NCBI RefSeq assembly: GCF_018860385.1
Contig: NZ_JAHKPH010000014.1
Location: 530,487-594,486, forward strand
From: Reinekea forsetii
Lineage (GTDB): Bacteria; Pseudomonadota; Gammaproteobacteria; Pseudomonadales; Natronospirillaceae
DNA length: 64,000 nt
Reading direction: 5' to 3'
Position numbers and translations under genes: made by a program
Notes under the pieces: model-generated
Database searches by the model: none
Told to the model about the DNA's origin: nothing
Seen by the model: only the letters and a program-made list of their open reading frames with translations
Shown here: piece after piece, positions 17,821 to 25,942 of the stretch
How the letters are laid out: each line of letters starts with the position of its first letter
Numbering within the stretch: position 1 is the stretch's first letter

Positions 17821-18300
17821 TTAGGTTCCTTGTAAATGTTGGCGGGCTTGCTCAATACTTTTATCTAAATAAACCCAATAAAAATCAGCACCACGATAAC
17901 CTTCAATTCGCTTTGCTATTTCTTCGCCCTTTTCATTCAAAAATAACAGCGTTGGGGTTGCTCTTACTTTATACATCGTCACGATGTCATCGGGGGGAGT
18001 GGGTTGGTTATCAACCCAGTCAACAGGAGCGAAGCTGTCCCAAACCAGTTTCTGCACGATGACGGTGTCAGTGTACGCCTTGCTGTTTAATACGGCCGGC
18101 ATTATTTCTTTATCGAGCTGTTTGCAAAACGGGCAGGTAGAGTGGGCGACATATAAAATCAAAGGCTTTTGTTGTTCAACAATGTGTTGCGTAGCCTTTG
18201 GCAAATCGACGGATGCAAAATTCAAGGGCTCAGAATAGGCTGCGACACCGATTAATATACCAAAAATTGCGAGGCTAAAGTGCTTAGTTATTGAGGTCAT
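17821..18300 (-). CDS. Periplasmic thioredoxin-like protein (SoxW/SoxS-like)
   Basis: Exported protein of 159 residues with an N-terminal signal segment (about 1-24) and a thioredoxin fold. The redox motif is C56-PF-C59 in HSTCPFCKQLD, and the cis-proline loop is in RATPTLLFLNEKGEE. In other Sox clusters such proteins (SoxW, SoxS) keep the SoxYZ carrier cysteine reduced or reactivate it, so that role is likely. The ATG has GAGGAGG upstream and overlaps the end of the alpha/beta hydrolase gene by 17 bases, indicating coupled translation. SoxV/CcdA-type electron donors are not in the window. Confidence 0.8.
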   Translation of the reverse strand: MTSITKHFSLAIFGILIGVAAYSEPLNFASVDLPKATQHIVEQQKPLILYVAHSTCPFCKQLDKEIMPAVLNSKAYTDTVIVQKLVWDSFAPVDWVDNQPTPPDDIVTMYKVRATPTLLFLNEKGEEIAKRIEGYRGADFYWVYLDKSIEQARQHLQGT

Positions 18301-19159
18301 TCAAGACCTCCTCGACGATCTCATCCGCGTAAAAATCTCGGAAAAAGTGATCGGCTCCTTCAATCCACTTTATCGTAACATGGCTGTTTTGATCGAACTC
18401 AGAGTGGTAATTATTAAATTCATGAGAAAGATTATCCTCCGATCCTAAAAAGACGGTGGTAGGTACATCAATCGATTTCAGTAAAAACGGCGTGTGTTTT
18501 TCTTGAGAAGGTGAGTAGTATGATAAAAAGGACTTTGCGCTGACTTTGGCAAAAATACAGTACAAAATTGAAGTCTCAGTTAGGGGCGACTCTTGATCTT
18601 CGAGTTGCTTAAAGTAGTTTAACTGGTCGTTCAAATTAGTGGAGTATCGATTTTCATAGCTCTTAGCGACTTTGTCTTGGTTGTACGTAGCAGGCGCTAG
18701 CAAAATCAATCGCTCTAAGCCGGGGTAGCGAAAGGTCGTATAAAAAAGACTCGATTGCGCTCCGCCACGAGAATGGCCGAGTAATATAAATCGCTTGTGT
18801 CCTTGCTCCGATAACCAATCAAACCAAATTTTTAATTCGTCAACTGCCTGCTCGTGTGTATCCGTAATGGTGGGCGTGGTTTCGCAATCAACAAATTGTT
18901 GTCGATCATCTACTCCCAAACTTAAGCTAATATTTAGACTGCTATAGCCCTCGTAATCAATCAGCTCTTGAAGATAAACGGGCAGATCGTTCGTCTGATG
19001 CATCCAAGTTCCATGCAACATGACGAATATAGGCTTATCGGTGCCGTGATTAATATAGTCTGCATTAATGCTGAGCCCCTGATAATCCAATTGCACAGGT
19101 TTCGCTACCGCAAAGCTAGCACAAAGTGAAACTAAGAGAGTGATAAATACTTTTAACAT
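18284..19159 (-). CDS. Exported alpha/beta hydrolase in the sox operon
   Basis: Protein of 291 residues with signal peptide (about 1-19, ending AVA). The nucleophile elbow is GHSRGG with S130, the oxyanion loop is HGTW (49-52), the acid probably lies in LGSEDNLSHEF and the histidine in EGADHFFRDF. The fold is complete, so the enzyme is probably active in the periplasm. The start ATG at 19159 has GGAGAAGAG upstream and is preferred over an earlier in-frame codon at 19180. It lies between soxB and the thioredoxin-like gene. No such hydrolase belongs to the classical Sox system, so its substrate (an ester or thioester?) is unknown. Confidence 0.75.
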   Translation of the reverse strand: MLKVFITLLVSLCASFAVAKPVQLDYQGLSINADYINHGTDKPIFVMLHGTWMHQTNDLPVYLQELIDYEGYSSLNISLSLGVDDRQQFVDCETTPTITDTHEQAVDELKIWFDWLSEQGHKRFILLGHSRGGAQSSLFYTTFRYPGLERLILLAPATYNQDKVAKSYENRYSTNLNDQLNYFKQLEDQESPLTETSILYCIFAKVSAKSFLSYYSPSQEKHTPFLLKSIDVPTTVFLGSEDNLSHEFNNYHSEFDQNSHVTIKWIEGADHFFRDFYADEIVEEVLNDLNN

Positions 19160-19169
19160 TGCTCTTCTC

Positions 19170-20921
19170 CTATAACGCAAGCCCTGGATTACTGCCTACA
19201 TTTTTAAGTGAAGGGCTGTTTACTTTTTCTAAATTGACTTGCTTTTGGTCTCGTAAGTAAGTTGCTACGGTGTCCCAAATAGGTTCACCTTCAGATTGTG
19301 AACCAACGGTGGCCCAGCCAGAGACCTTATAGTTTTTATTCAGATCTATTGATTGGCCATTATCGAGTTGCATGGAATCGATTCGTTCACCAAAGCCCGC
19401 TTTCGGATCAATGCGATAATCTAAACCGCCAACCCGAACCATGTCGCCTCCTTGTTGATAATAAGGATCGCTGTTGAACAGGTTATCCGCCACATCTTCT
19501 AATATGAGCTTTAAGTCAGCGCCAGACATTTCACGCGTGTAGGTTTCTGGATAAGTAATGCAGGTTTGATCAAGGACATTTTCCATGGTGATAGATTGCC
19601 CCGGTAAAATGGTGGTGCCCCATCTAAAACCAGGCGACAATGAAATTTGCGAATCGTTCACTGAGCGCAGAGCATCACAAATGACTTGATCGAACGTGCC
19701 ATTAAAATTACCACGTCTGTAAAGTAGACTGCTGGCCGTAGCTAGCGGTTCGGTCAACGTATCGAGGTAAGGCGCTCGAATGTTGGTAATTAATTGAGCC
19801 ATTTCTGGGTCAGCTCTTAATCGATCCGAAAATACCGGAAGCAGCCGGTACTGATAACTCTCAATACCGTTTTGCCCAAATTTTAAATCGAGTACGCCCA
19901 AGAACTTGCCATTAGAACCCGCATTTGTAACCAGTGTTTTTCCTTTAGCGTTCTTAACTTCTATAGGCTGAGGAACTCCGTCGTGGGTATGTCCGCCAAG
20001 GATGGCATCAATCCCTGAAACATCGGCCGCTAATTTTAGATCAACGTCCATGCCGTTATGAGATAACAATACGACGGCATCGACCGATTCGGTCTCTCTA
20101 ATGCTGTCGACGAGTTCTTGTAAATCTTGTGGGTTAATGCCAAAAGTCCAGTCGGGAATAAAGCGTTGTGGGTTTGCAATAGGGGTATAGGGGAACGCTT
20201 GCCCGACTACCGCAACTCTTCGACCATTAAGCGCTTTTACCACGTAAGGTTTAAAGGCATGGCCCGTGAATTCATCGAATGCTTCCGCTCCGTCGAACAA
20301 CGCATCTTCTTTTACTTTTATATTCTGGGCTACAAATTCACCATTGAACGCTTCAATGTTGGCTCGCACTTCTTCACTGTGGTAAGTAAATTCCCAGTGG
20401 CCTGTCATGATGTCAACGCCAAGTAAGTTGCACGCATCTACCATGTCTCGCCCGCGCGTCCAAAGAGCGGTACCTGATCCTTGCCAAGTATCTCCGCCAT
20501 CGAGAAGCATTGTTTTATCGGGACCAAACTCACCGCGCATTAAATCGACCAGGGTTTTTAAATGCGCAAACCCACCAACTCGACCGTAAAGCTGTGCCGC
20601 GTCGGAAAAATTGAGTGCCGTGTAAGCGTGCGCGTATGGAGTATCTTTTTGAATACCGAAATAGTTTAACAGGGCATCATTGACCAAGTGTGGTGGGCGG
20701 CCAAAAGCATCGCCAAACCCTAGGTTCACAGTGGGTTCTCGAAAGTACACAGGCATCAGTTGCGCGTGAGTGTCGGTGATGTGTAACAGTCGAACATCGC
20801 CGACATTAGCGACCTGATATAAATCTTCGTTTTGTTTTCCAAGACTGATACAGCCAGGCAAGATACCCGCAGCACCAGCTAAACCTAGAAGTCGTGAAAA
20901 TTCTCTGCGTGAAAGTTGCAT
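19170..20921 (-). CDS. soxB: Thiosulfohydrolase SoxB
   Basis: Calcineurin-type metallophosphoesterase plus 5'-nucleotidase C-terminal domain, 583 residues. The dimanganese site motifs are DTHAQ (50-54), GGDTWQGSG (142-150), GHWEF, LLSHNGMD and GGHTHDG. SoxB hydrolyses the sulfonate group from SoxY-bound thiosulfate and releases sulfate in the periplasm. The N-terminus has a twin-arginine signal (SRREFSRLLG) that ends in the lipobox-like ILPGC with C24, so the protein may be a lipoprotein. The ATG is followed by MQLSRREF, as in other SoxB proteins. It is separated from soxK by a hairpin at 20957. Confidence 0.93.
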   Translation of the reverse strand: MQLSRREFSRLLGLAGAAGILPGCISLGKQNEDLYQVANVGDVRLLHITDTHAQLMPVYFREPTVNLGFGDAFGRPPHLVNDALLNYFGIQKDTPYAHAYTALNFSDAAQLYGRVGGFAHLKTLVDLMRGEFGPDKTMLLDGGDTWQGSGTALWTRGRDMVDACNLLGVDIMTGHWEFTYHSEEVRANIEAFNGEFVAQNIKVKEDALFDGAEAFDEFTGHAFKPYVVKALNGRRVAVVGQAFPYTPIANPQRFIPDWTFGINPQDLQELVDSIRETESVDAVVLLSHNGMDVDLKLAADVSGIDAILGGHTHDGVPQPIEVKNAKGKTLVTNAGSNGKFLGVLDLKFGQNGIESYQYRLLPVFSDRLRADPEMAQLITNIRAPYLDTLTEPLATASSLLYRRGNFNGTFDQVICDALRSVNDSQISLSPGFRWGTTILPGQSITMENVLDQTCITYPETYTREMSGADLKLILEDVADNLFNSDPYYQQGGDMVRVGGLDYRIDPKAGFGERIDSMQLDNGQSIDLNKNYKVSGWATVGSQSEGEPIWDTVATYLRDQKQVNLEKVNSPSLKNVGSNPGLAL

Positions 20922-20956
20922 AAGTGAAGGAACCCATTGTTATTGTTAAAATATAA

Positions 20957-20974
20957 GAGCACCTTGCGGTGCTC
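20957..20974 (-). terminator. Hairpin between soxK and soxB
   Basis: GAGCACC / GGTGCTC with a TTGC loop. Read on the minus strand it is followed by TTATATTTTA, so partial termination between soxK and soxB is possible. As soxB is needed with the rest, it more likely sets expression ratios. Confidence 0.5.
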
Positions 20975-20995
20975 CTGTTCGTTGTCGTCAGGCCG

Positions 20996-21301
20996 TTACC
21001 TAGGAATATAGGCCTGCCAATTTTCTTTCATATAATCACCTTGCTGCTTGGCTAATACGGCTTGTTCATAAGCCGCTTGTGCCAAATCGAACGCTTCAGC
21101 TTCTTTACCATCGGCTAAGGCTGTTTTGGCTTGGGCGATCATTTTTGCAGTATCGCGCCATTCAAAACCAACTTCCGATGCTAATGCATTCGCTTGCTCC
21201 GCTTCTATTATCATCTCTTGTGCGCTCATCGAATTTTCGGAAAAAGTCAAAGAGGCCATTAAGATAAAGCCAACCAGTGCAATGTATTTTAATAAATGCA
21301 T
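20996..21301 (-). CDS. soxK: SoxXA-binding protein SoxK
   Basis: Small exported protein of 101 residues. A signal peptide covers about 1-22 and is followed by an alanine- and glutamine-rich helical chain with the AEQANALASEVGFEWRDT and AYEQAVLAKQQGDYMKENW blocks. Length, helical character and location directly after soxA match the SoxK (SAXB) family, which binds the SoxXA cytochrome and raises its activity. It lies 10 bases after soxA. Recognition rests on context plus general sequence style, so it is less sure than the large Sox proteins. Confidence 0.75.
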   Translation of the reverse strand: MHLLKYIALVGFILMASLTFSENSMSAQEMIIEAEQANALASEVGFEWRDTAKMIAQAKTALADGKEAEAFDLAQAAYEQAVLAKQQGDYMKENWQAYIPR

Positions 21302-21310
21302 GACCTTCTC

Positions 21311-22174
21311 CTATTTTCGTGAACCAGGACCATTAAATTCCAGGCTATTGGACATCACTGTTTGGAAATATTCCAAATTGCGATATTCCGGTGATTGAGG
21401 GGCAAACGCTTTCGCGCGTATGTTCTCATTGCAACCGGCATAACGGCGATGGAGTGTTCCTAGTTGTCCCCACTTGGAGCGGTGTACTGGGAAGTGAGTC
21501 ACTTGACCAATAGCGGGTGATGGAATATCGGCACGCAGGTTGTACCCTGTTGCTCTCATATGGCAATCGGCACAACTGATATTAAATTGCCCACGTTTAC
21601 TGTAGAAAAATTCCTTTCCTTCCATGTATGCGTCATAGGCACCGGCCGAATTTACGTCTACCGCAACTTTTTGCCCACGGCTTTGATAGGCAATGTAGGC
21701 TGAAACATTCGCTATGTTGCCTTTCTTATAGCTGTAAGGTTTCTCTCCATTGCTTTCGAGACACTCATTGATTGCCAACTCTAAAGTCACCACCATTTCG
21801 CGTTTTTCATCATAGTGCGGATACTGGTCGCGAACGCGTCCGTCACCGAAGCAATCAGCAAAAGATTTGCCATTTGCAAACGGGGTTTCAAACAGAATTT
21901 GTCCTTCCTCTATTTCAAACTCATAGGGCGGAAACTCTTCTAAATCGAGCCACTGAAATCGTGCGTTTTCATCAATGGCATAAACACCGTCTTTATAGTC
22001 TTCAAGCGCTACATCTGGAAATCGCTTTTTAAAAAAACTTTGAAACGTTGCAATATCTTGATCCACCAAGGCTTGATAATCAGCGTCGCTTTTTTTTGCA
22101 TTTGGCATGCAAGATACAGCCAAACTGACAGCGGTTATCAAACTGAGGGTTAGTTGAGTTTTTGTTTTTAACAT
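21311..22174 (-). CDS. soxA: Thiosulfate-binding cytochrome SoxA (mono-haem)
   Basis: Diheme-family cytochrome c of 287 residues carrying one CxxCH (CADCH, 201-205). C108 and C138 probably form the disulfide that replaces the first haem in mono-haem SoxA. C248 in YAGCNENIRA is the active-site cysteine ligand. With SoxX it attaches thiosulfate to the SoxY cysteine. The hydrophobic leader ends in LAVSC (C22), which satisfies a relaxed lipobox, so membrane anchoring is possible. It sits between soxZ and soxK in the operon. Confidence 0.9.
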   Translation of the reverse strand: MLKTKTQLTLSLITAVSLAVSCMPNAKKSDADYQALVDQDIATFQSFFKKRFPDVALEDYKDGVYAIDENARFQWLDLEEFPPYEFEIEEGQILFETPFANGKSFADCFGDGRVRDQYPHYDEKREMVVTLELAINECLESNGEKPYSYKKGNIANVSAYIAYQSRGQKVAVDVNSAGAYDAYMEGKEFFYSKRGQFNISCADCHMRATGYNLRADIPSPAIGQVTHFPVHRSKWGQLGTLHRRYAGCNENIRAKAFAPQSPEYRNLEYFQTVMSNSLEFNGPGSRK

Positions 22175-22192
22175 AACCTCTCTCCATTTATT

Positions 22193-22492
22193 TTAGCGAA
22201 TAGCAAACTCTGAAGATTCAGATTCACCTTTATTATCAACCCAAGATACAGTGAACATATCTCCAGAATTTGCACCACTGAACGAGAACGACAAATACGG
22301 GTCTTTTGATACGGCCGGTCCAAGTTCGCCATGAAAAACGATGTCATCGTTGTGCGTAGCTTTCACTTCCGTTATGTAATGCCCAGGAATGAGTTCACCG
22401 TTCTTATCTTTACGGCGACCGGTTTCCATTGGATGTTTCATCAGCATTTTTACCAACACCATGCCGTCTCTAACACTTGCTTTTACTTTCAT
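22193..22492 (-). CDS. soxZ: Sulfur carrier complex subunit SoxZ
   Basis: Protein of 99 residues with no signal peptide, exported by riding with SoxY. It has the typical SoxZ start MKVKASVRDGMVLVKMLMKHPMETG in pieces at 1-25, then GELIPGHYITEV and a beta-sandwich tail ending SSEFAIR. It binds SoxY to form the carrier that holds the sulfur intermediates. Located 20 bases after soxY, the usual YZ order. Confidence 0.92.
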   Translation of the reverse strand: MKVKASVRDGMVLVKMLMKHPMETGRRKDKNGELIPGHYITEVKATHNDDIVFHGELGPAVSKDPYLSFSFSGANSGDMFTVSWVDNKGESESSEFAIR

Positions 22493-22512
22493 GATCTTCC
22501 CCTAATTCGTTG

Positions 22513-22971
22513 TTAACCGCCGCAACCGCCAATGGTTACTTTCACTTCTTGAGTGGTGCGGTACAGTTGACCGTCTGCTTGCGCCAGAACGATGATATTT
22601 GAAGTTTCGCCCATACGAATTCGCGCCGAGACATCAGCGGCCATGCGTGATTGAATGTTAAATTTACAGGCTAATGGCGATGGGTTTTTCTCAACGTAAA
22701 TGCTGATGCTTTCGACAGGTAAGTCTGTTTTAACAGAAATAGGCACTACAGCTCCGTTTTCAGCAATACTGGGCGCCTTTAATGCGATTGCGTCAGAATC
22801 ACTGATGGGCATGTCGCCATAGGTTTCGGAAATGGCCAGATTAATTTCTTCAGCTGAAAATGCACTGGCATTCCAACTGGCCCAAACCACTCTAGGGAAA
22901 TTAATAACGGCAACGAGTAGCCCAGTTGCTTTGGCTAAGCGCCCCAAAAATTGGCGTCGTGAATTTTGCAT
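22513..22971 (-). CDS. soxY: Sulfur carrier protein SoxY
   Basis: Protein of 152 residues with a twin-arginine signal (SRRQFLGRLAKATGLL). The chain ends in the swinging arm GGCGG, with C150 the cysteine that carries thiosulfate and its oxidation products. It partners SoxZ, encoded next. Complete, with the expected length and ending. It lies 12 bases after soxX in the operon. Confidence 0.93.
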   Translation of the reverse strand: MQNSRRQFLGRLAKATGLLVAVINFPRVVWASWNASAFSAEEINLAISETYGDMPISDSDAIALKAPSIAENGAVVPISVKTDLPVESISIYVEKNPSPLACKFNIQSRMAADVSARIRMGETSNIIVLAQADGQLYRTTQEVKVTIGGCGG

Positions 22972-22983
22972 AGTAAACCTCTT

Positions 22984-23334
22984 CTATAGCGTATATAGGT
23001 ATTCAACTAACCAATGAATTTCTTCTTCGGTTAGCATTTTGTGTGCTCCAAAAGGAGGCATAATGGTTTGCGCATTTTTAGTACGCGCATCGTAAATTTG
23101 CGCATATAAATCATCTGGATTCGGATAACGCGCTTTCATCTGGAGCAACGGTGGCCCATAGTTGCCGGGTAAATTTCCTCCGGGCATCATGTGGCACGAA
23201 ATGCAATTGCCCTTAGTGCGCGTATACACCACGTCTTTACCTTTTTCGACCTCTTCTGGTCCTGCCCAGCTGGGCATCGATAAAAACAGGCACAGCAGGG
23301 TAGAACCCGCGATCTTTATTTTCATCATCTCCAC
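22984..23334 (-). CDS. soxX: Cytochrome c SoxX
   Basis: Small monohaem cytochrome of 116 residues with a signal peptide ending near SWA (22-24). The haem motif is CISCH (44-48), with GNLPGNYGPPL and the likely axial methionine in IMPPFG (M92). It accepts electrons from SoxA during thiosulfate attachment to SoxY. Several in-frame ATG codons lie at the start (residues 1, 3 and 4), so the exact N-terminus is uncertain by a few residues. Confidence 0.9.
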   Translation of the reverse strand: MEMMKIKIAGSTLLCLFLSMPSWAGPEEVEKGKDVVYTRTKGNCISCHMMPGGNLPGNYGPPLLQMKARYPNPDDLYAQIYDARTKNAQTIMPPFGAHKMLTEEEIHWLVEYLYTL

Positions 23335-23368
23335 CTTCTCTTATTGTTGTTATTTTGAAAGCGACGTA

Positions 23369-24337
23369 TTACTCGCTGCTTTCGACCATATAGTGCACGG
23401 CATCGGTAACCGCTTGATCTGACAATTGCGTTTGCCCTCCTTTAGCCGGCATCACACCTTGCTCACCTTTAAACCCAAATAACGCATTATTGACTAACGT
23501 ATCGAAACCTTTGGTAGAGCGAAGTGTCCATTGCTCGACATCGCCTAATTTCGGCGCGCCAGCAATGCCAGAGTCGTGGCAAGCGCGACAAGCAAGCTGA
23601 TAAGTTTCTAGACCAGCCAGAGCTTGGGCTGAAAGTTCGCTTGATTCTTTTACGGCGACTTCTTCTTCAGCGTAAGCTACACCGTCGTTACCATCTTCTT
23701 TAAAGTGATCCGTAGGCGTTACGCCTCGTAAACTGTGTACGACTGTAATTGTGCTGACATCTTTGCAATTGCTCATGCAGCGCTCATTGTTCACATCGGG
23801 TCGGTCATCGCGATAGAAACTGTCGGCATTTGGCATGGTTATGTCGGCCAGGTTTTGTTGCGTTAAAACGAAGTCGTCTTCAACCAGCTCGTTTAAATAC
23901 AGTACATAGGCCGTTATGGCATAAACTTCGTCATCGCTAAGCGATTGTGGCGCTGTAAACGGCATGGCTCTGTGAATGTAATCCCACAAGGTGGATGCGT
24001 AAGGCCAATAGCTGCCCACTGTTTTATCTGGACGATCATTGGTGAGTGTGCCTTGGCCGCCCGCCAATTTGGGCCACCGTTTTTCACCTTCGCCAAACAC
24101 CCCATGGCAACTGGCGCATTTTTCATCGTATAAAAACTCACCGTCTTCAACGCTGCCTTGGCCCGGAGGTAAACCTAACCCATCTGGTCGAATATCAATA
24201 TCCCAGCCTTTGATTTCGGCATCTGTTGGCGTGGACCCAATGCTATAAACTTCGGCAAACGCCAGCCCGCTGCTAATTACGACCGTGCAAAGTGCTGTAG
24301 TGACGAGTTTTTTTGCTGTGTTATGAGAGTTGAACAT
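23369..24337 (-). CDS. soxD: Sulfur dehydrogenase cytochrome subunit SoxD
   Basis: Exported dihaem cytochrome c of 322 residues. Signal peptide about 1-28 (ends AFA). Haem sites are CASCH (74-78) and CRACH (250-254). An acidic linker around 208-240 separates the two domains. SoxD passes electrons from the molybdenum subunit SoxC during oxidation of SoxY-bound sulfane sulfur. The ATG at 24337 has GGGAG upstream and overlaps the soxC end by 17 bases; an ATG at 24352 adding five residues is possible. SoxCD presence implies full oxidation of thiosulfate to sulfate without stored sulfur globules. Confidence 0.88.
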   Translation of the reverse strand: MFNSHNTAKKLVTTALCTVVISSGLAFAEVYSIGSTPTDAEIKGWDIDIRPDGLGLPPGQGSVEDGEFLYDEKCASCHGVFGEGEKRWPKLAGGQGTLTNDRPDKTVGSYWPYASTLWDYIHRAMPFTAPQSLSDDEVYAITAYVLYLNELVEDDFVLTQQNLADITMPNADSFYRDDRPDVNNERCMSNCKDVSTITVVHSLRGVTPTDHFKEDGNDGVAYAEEEVAVKESSELSAQALAGLETYQLACRACHDSGIAGAPKLGDVEQWTLRSTKGFDTLVNNALFGFKGEQGVMPAKGGQTQLSDQAVTDAVHYMVESSE

Positions 24338-25640
24338 TAAATACGCTCCCATCTTCTTTAACTTGCCAAGTGTGAATCGAGTTTTTGTGGTAAATAGAAT
24401 TGCCGCCGCGTTCAGCGCGCAGTTGCTTCAAAGTGGGCTGTACATAACCGGTTTCATCCATGGCACGAGATTGTATTAACAATGGCTGGCCGTCCCACTT
24501 AAACATAAATGAGAATCGCGTCAGTGCTTTAGATAAAACTAAGCCTTTCAATGGCGCATTTTGCCAGGTTGCACCGCCATCAAGAGACACGTCTACGGCT
24601 TTAATTTTTCCATGACCTGACCAAGCAAACCCTTCAATTTCATGCCAGCCTTTTTCCATCCAAGGGTTTTCCGGGCAGGGAGAGGTTACGACTGAGTTAC
24701 ACTCTTGAACCCAAGTGAATTCGCGACTGCGACCGTCGGGCATTAAGTCTGTGTATTTTGAGGTTTCTTCTCTGTGGTACCAGGGTTTATCGCCGATCTC
24801 TAAGCGCCTTAACCATTTAATGCTGGTGTTGCCTTCCCAACCAGGGTTTAGCAGTCGAATCGGGTAGCCTTGTTCAGGTCTTAAGGCTTCGCCGTTTTGG
24901 GCGTAAACAATGAGGGTATCATCAAGGGCTTTTTCCATAGGAATGCTTCGAGACATTGCAGCGCCATCGGCACCTTCGGCTAAAACCCACTTTCCTTCAG
25001 GCTTTACTCCTACTTCTTCCAGCAAAGTTGAGAGTTTGACGCCGGTCCATTCACAGCAAGACACCATTCCATGAGTAAACTGCAAGCCTTCCATTTGCGG
25101 GCCGCGCCATTCCATACCACCATTGGCAGGGCACTCCAAAAATTTAATTTCTGAAACACTGGGAAAGCGTCGCAGTTGATCCATCGTGAAAATAAGCGGG
25201 CGCTCAACCAAACCATGAATGATCAGTCGGTGTTCTTCGGGATTAATGGTGGGCACACCGGCATGGTAGCGCTCAAACACTAACCCATTCGGCGTAATAA
25301 TGCCTTTAAGCTTATGTAAGGGTGAAAAACTGATCGATGAAATAGGGTCTGCGGTGAGCCAAGGCACGGTTCGACGAATCGTATCGGCTTCGTATTTAGA
25401 TGGCATGCCATACGGGTTTGTTACAACCCCTTCACCTAAGCTAGACGTCCAACTGGGCACATTCGGAGGCAAATTGGCATTGCCCAAAGCCATAGGGGAA
25501 AGAGCCGCAACTGATGCACCGCCTAGAGTTCCAATCGCTTGTTTTAAAAATAACCTTCTATCCAACCCTTTAAGCTGATCACCATCTTTTATGAGTCGAG
25601 ACAAAAGGCGGTTTTCTTCTGCTCGTTTAAAACCGGGCAT
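24321..25640 (-). CDS. soxC: Sulfur dehydrogenase molybdenum subunit SoxC
   Basis: Sulfite-oxidase-family molybdenum cofactor protein of 439 residues. The twin-arginine signal is DRRLFLKQAIG (28-38). The molybdenum-ligating cysteine is C170 in FLECPANGGMEWRGP. The oxidoreductase core is followed by a Mo-co dimerisation domain (about 300-430). With SoxD it removes six electrons from SoxY-S-sulfane. It is the first gene of the minus-strand sox series, whereas in Paracoccus-type operons soxCD come after soxB. The ATG has GGAGG upstream. Confidence 0.92.
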   Translation of the reverse strand: MPGFKRAEENRLLSRLIKDGDQLKGLDRRLFLKQAIGTLGGASVAALSPMALGNANLPPNVPSWTSSLGEGVVTNPYGMPSKYEADTIRRTVPWLTADPISSISFSPLHKLKGIITPNGLVFERYHAGVPTINPEEHRLIIHGLVERPLIFTMDQLRRFPSVSEIKFLECPANGGMEWRGPQMEGLQFTHGMVSCCEWTGVKLSTLLEEVGVKPEGKWVLAEGADGAAMSRSIPMEKALDDTLIVYAQNGEALRPEQGYPIRLLNPGWEGNTSIKWLRRLEIGDKPWYHREETSKYTDLMPDGRSREFTWVQECNSVVTSPCPENPWMEKGWHEIEGFAWSGHGKIKAVDVSLDGGATWQNAPLKGLVLSKALTRFSFMFKWDGQPLLIQSRAMDETGYVQPTLKQLRAERGGNSIYHKNSIHTWQVKEDGSVFNVQLS

Positions 25641-25942
25641 GCAACCTCCAGCATAATGTTGTTTTTGTTATATTTAAAAGTTATATGCTAATAACTAAAA
25701 GCTCACACTACCCTATCAAAGAATCGACTAGCGCGTTAAATTGATTACTTATATCGGAAAGGGTTTTTAGCTTGAAAAGTAATATGTATTAGAATTTTCT
25801 GATGTAGAAACCTCTAAAGTTAAGTGCAAAATATTTCGATTATCGTTGTGACGAAAGTAACAAAATCAGGCAATTTGAGAAAAAATAGTTTTATAGAACG
25901 ATTATTGAGCGTATCTTGGGTGTTATCAGCGAAGGAGCCAGT
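25641..25942. other. Divergent intergenic region between sox and the NfeD/SPFH operon
   Basis: These 302 AT-rich bases hold no gene. They must contain the promoter of the sox operon on the minus strand and that of the regulator operon on the plus strand. GTTATAT occurs twice at about 25668 and 25680 and forms an imperfect palindrome with TAATAAC. No confident -35/-10 pair or known operator was found. Confidence 0.55.
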
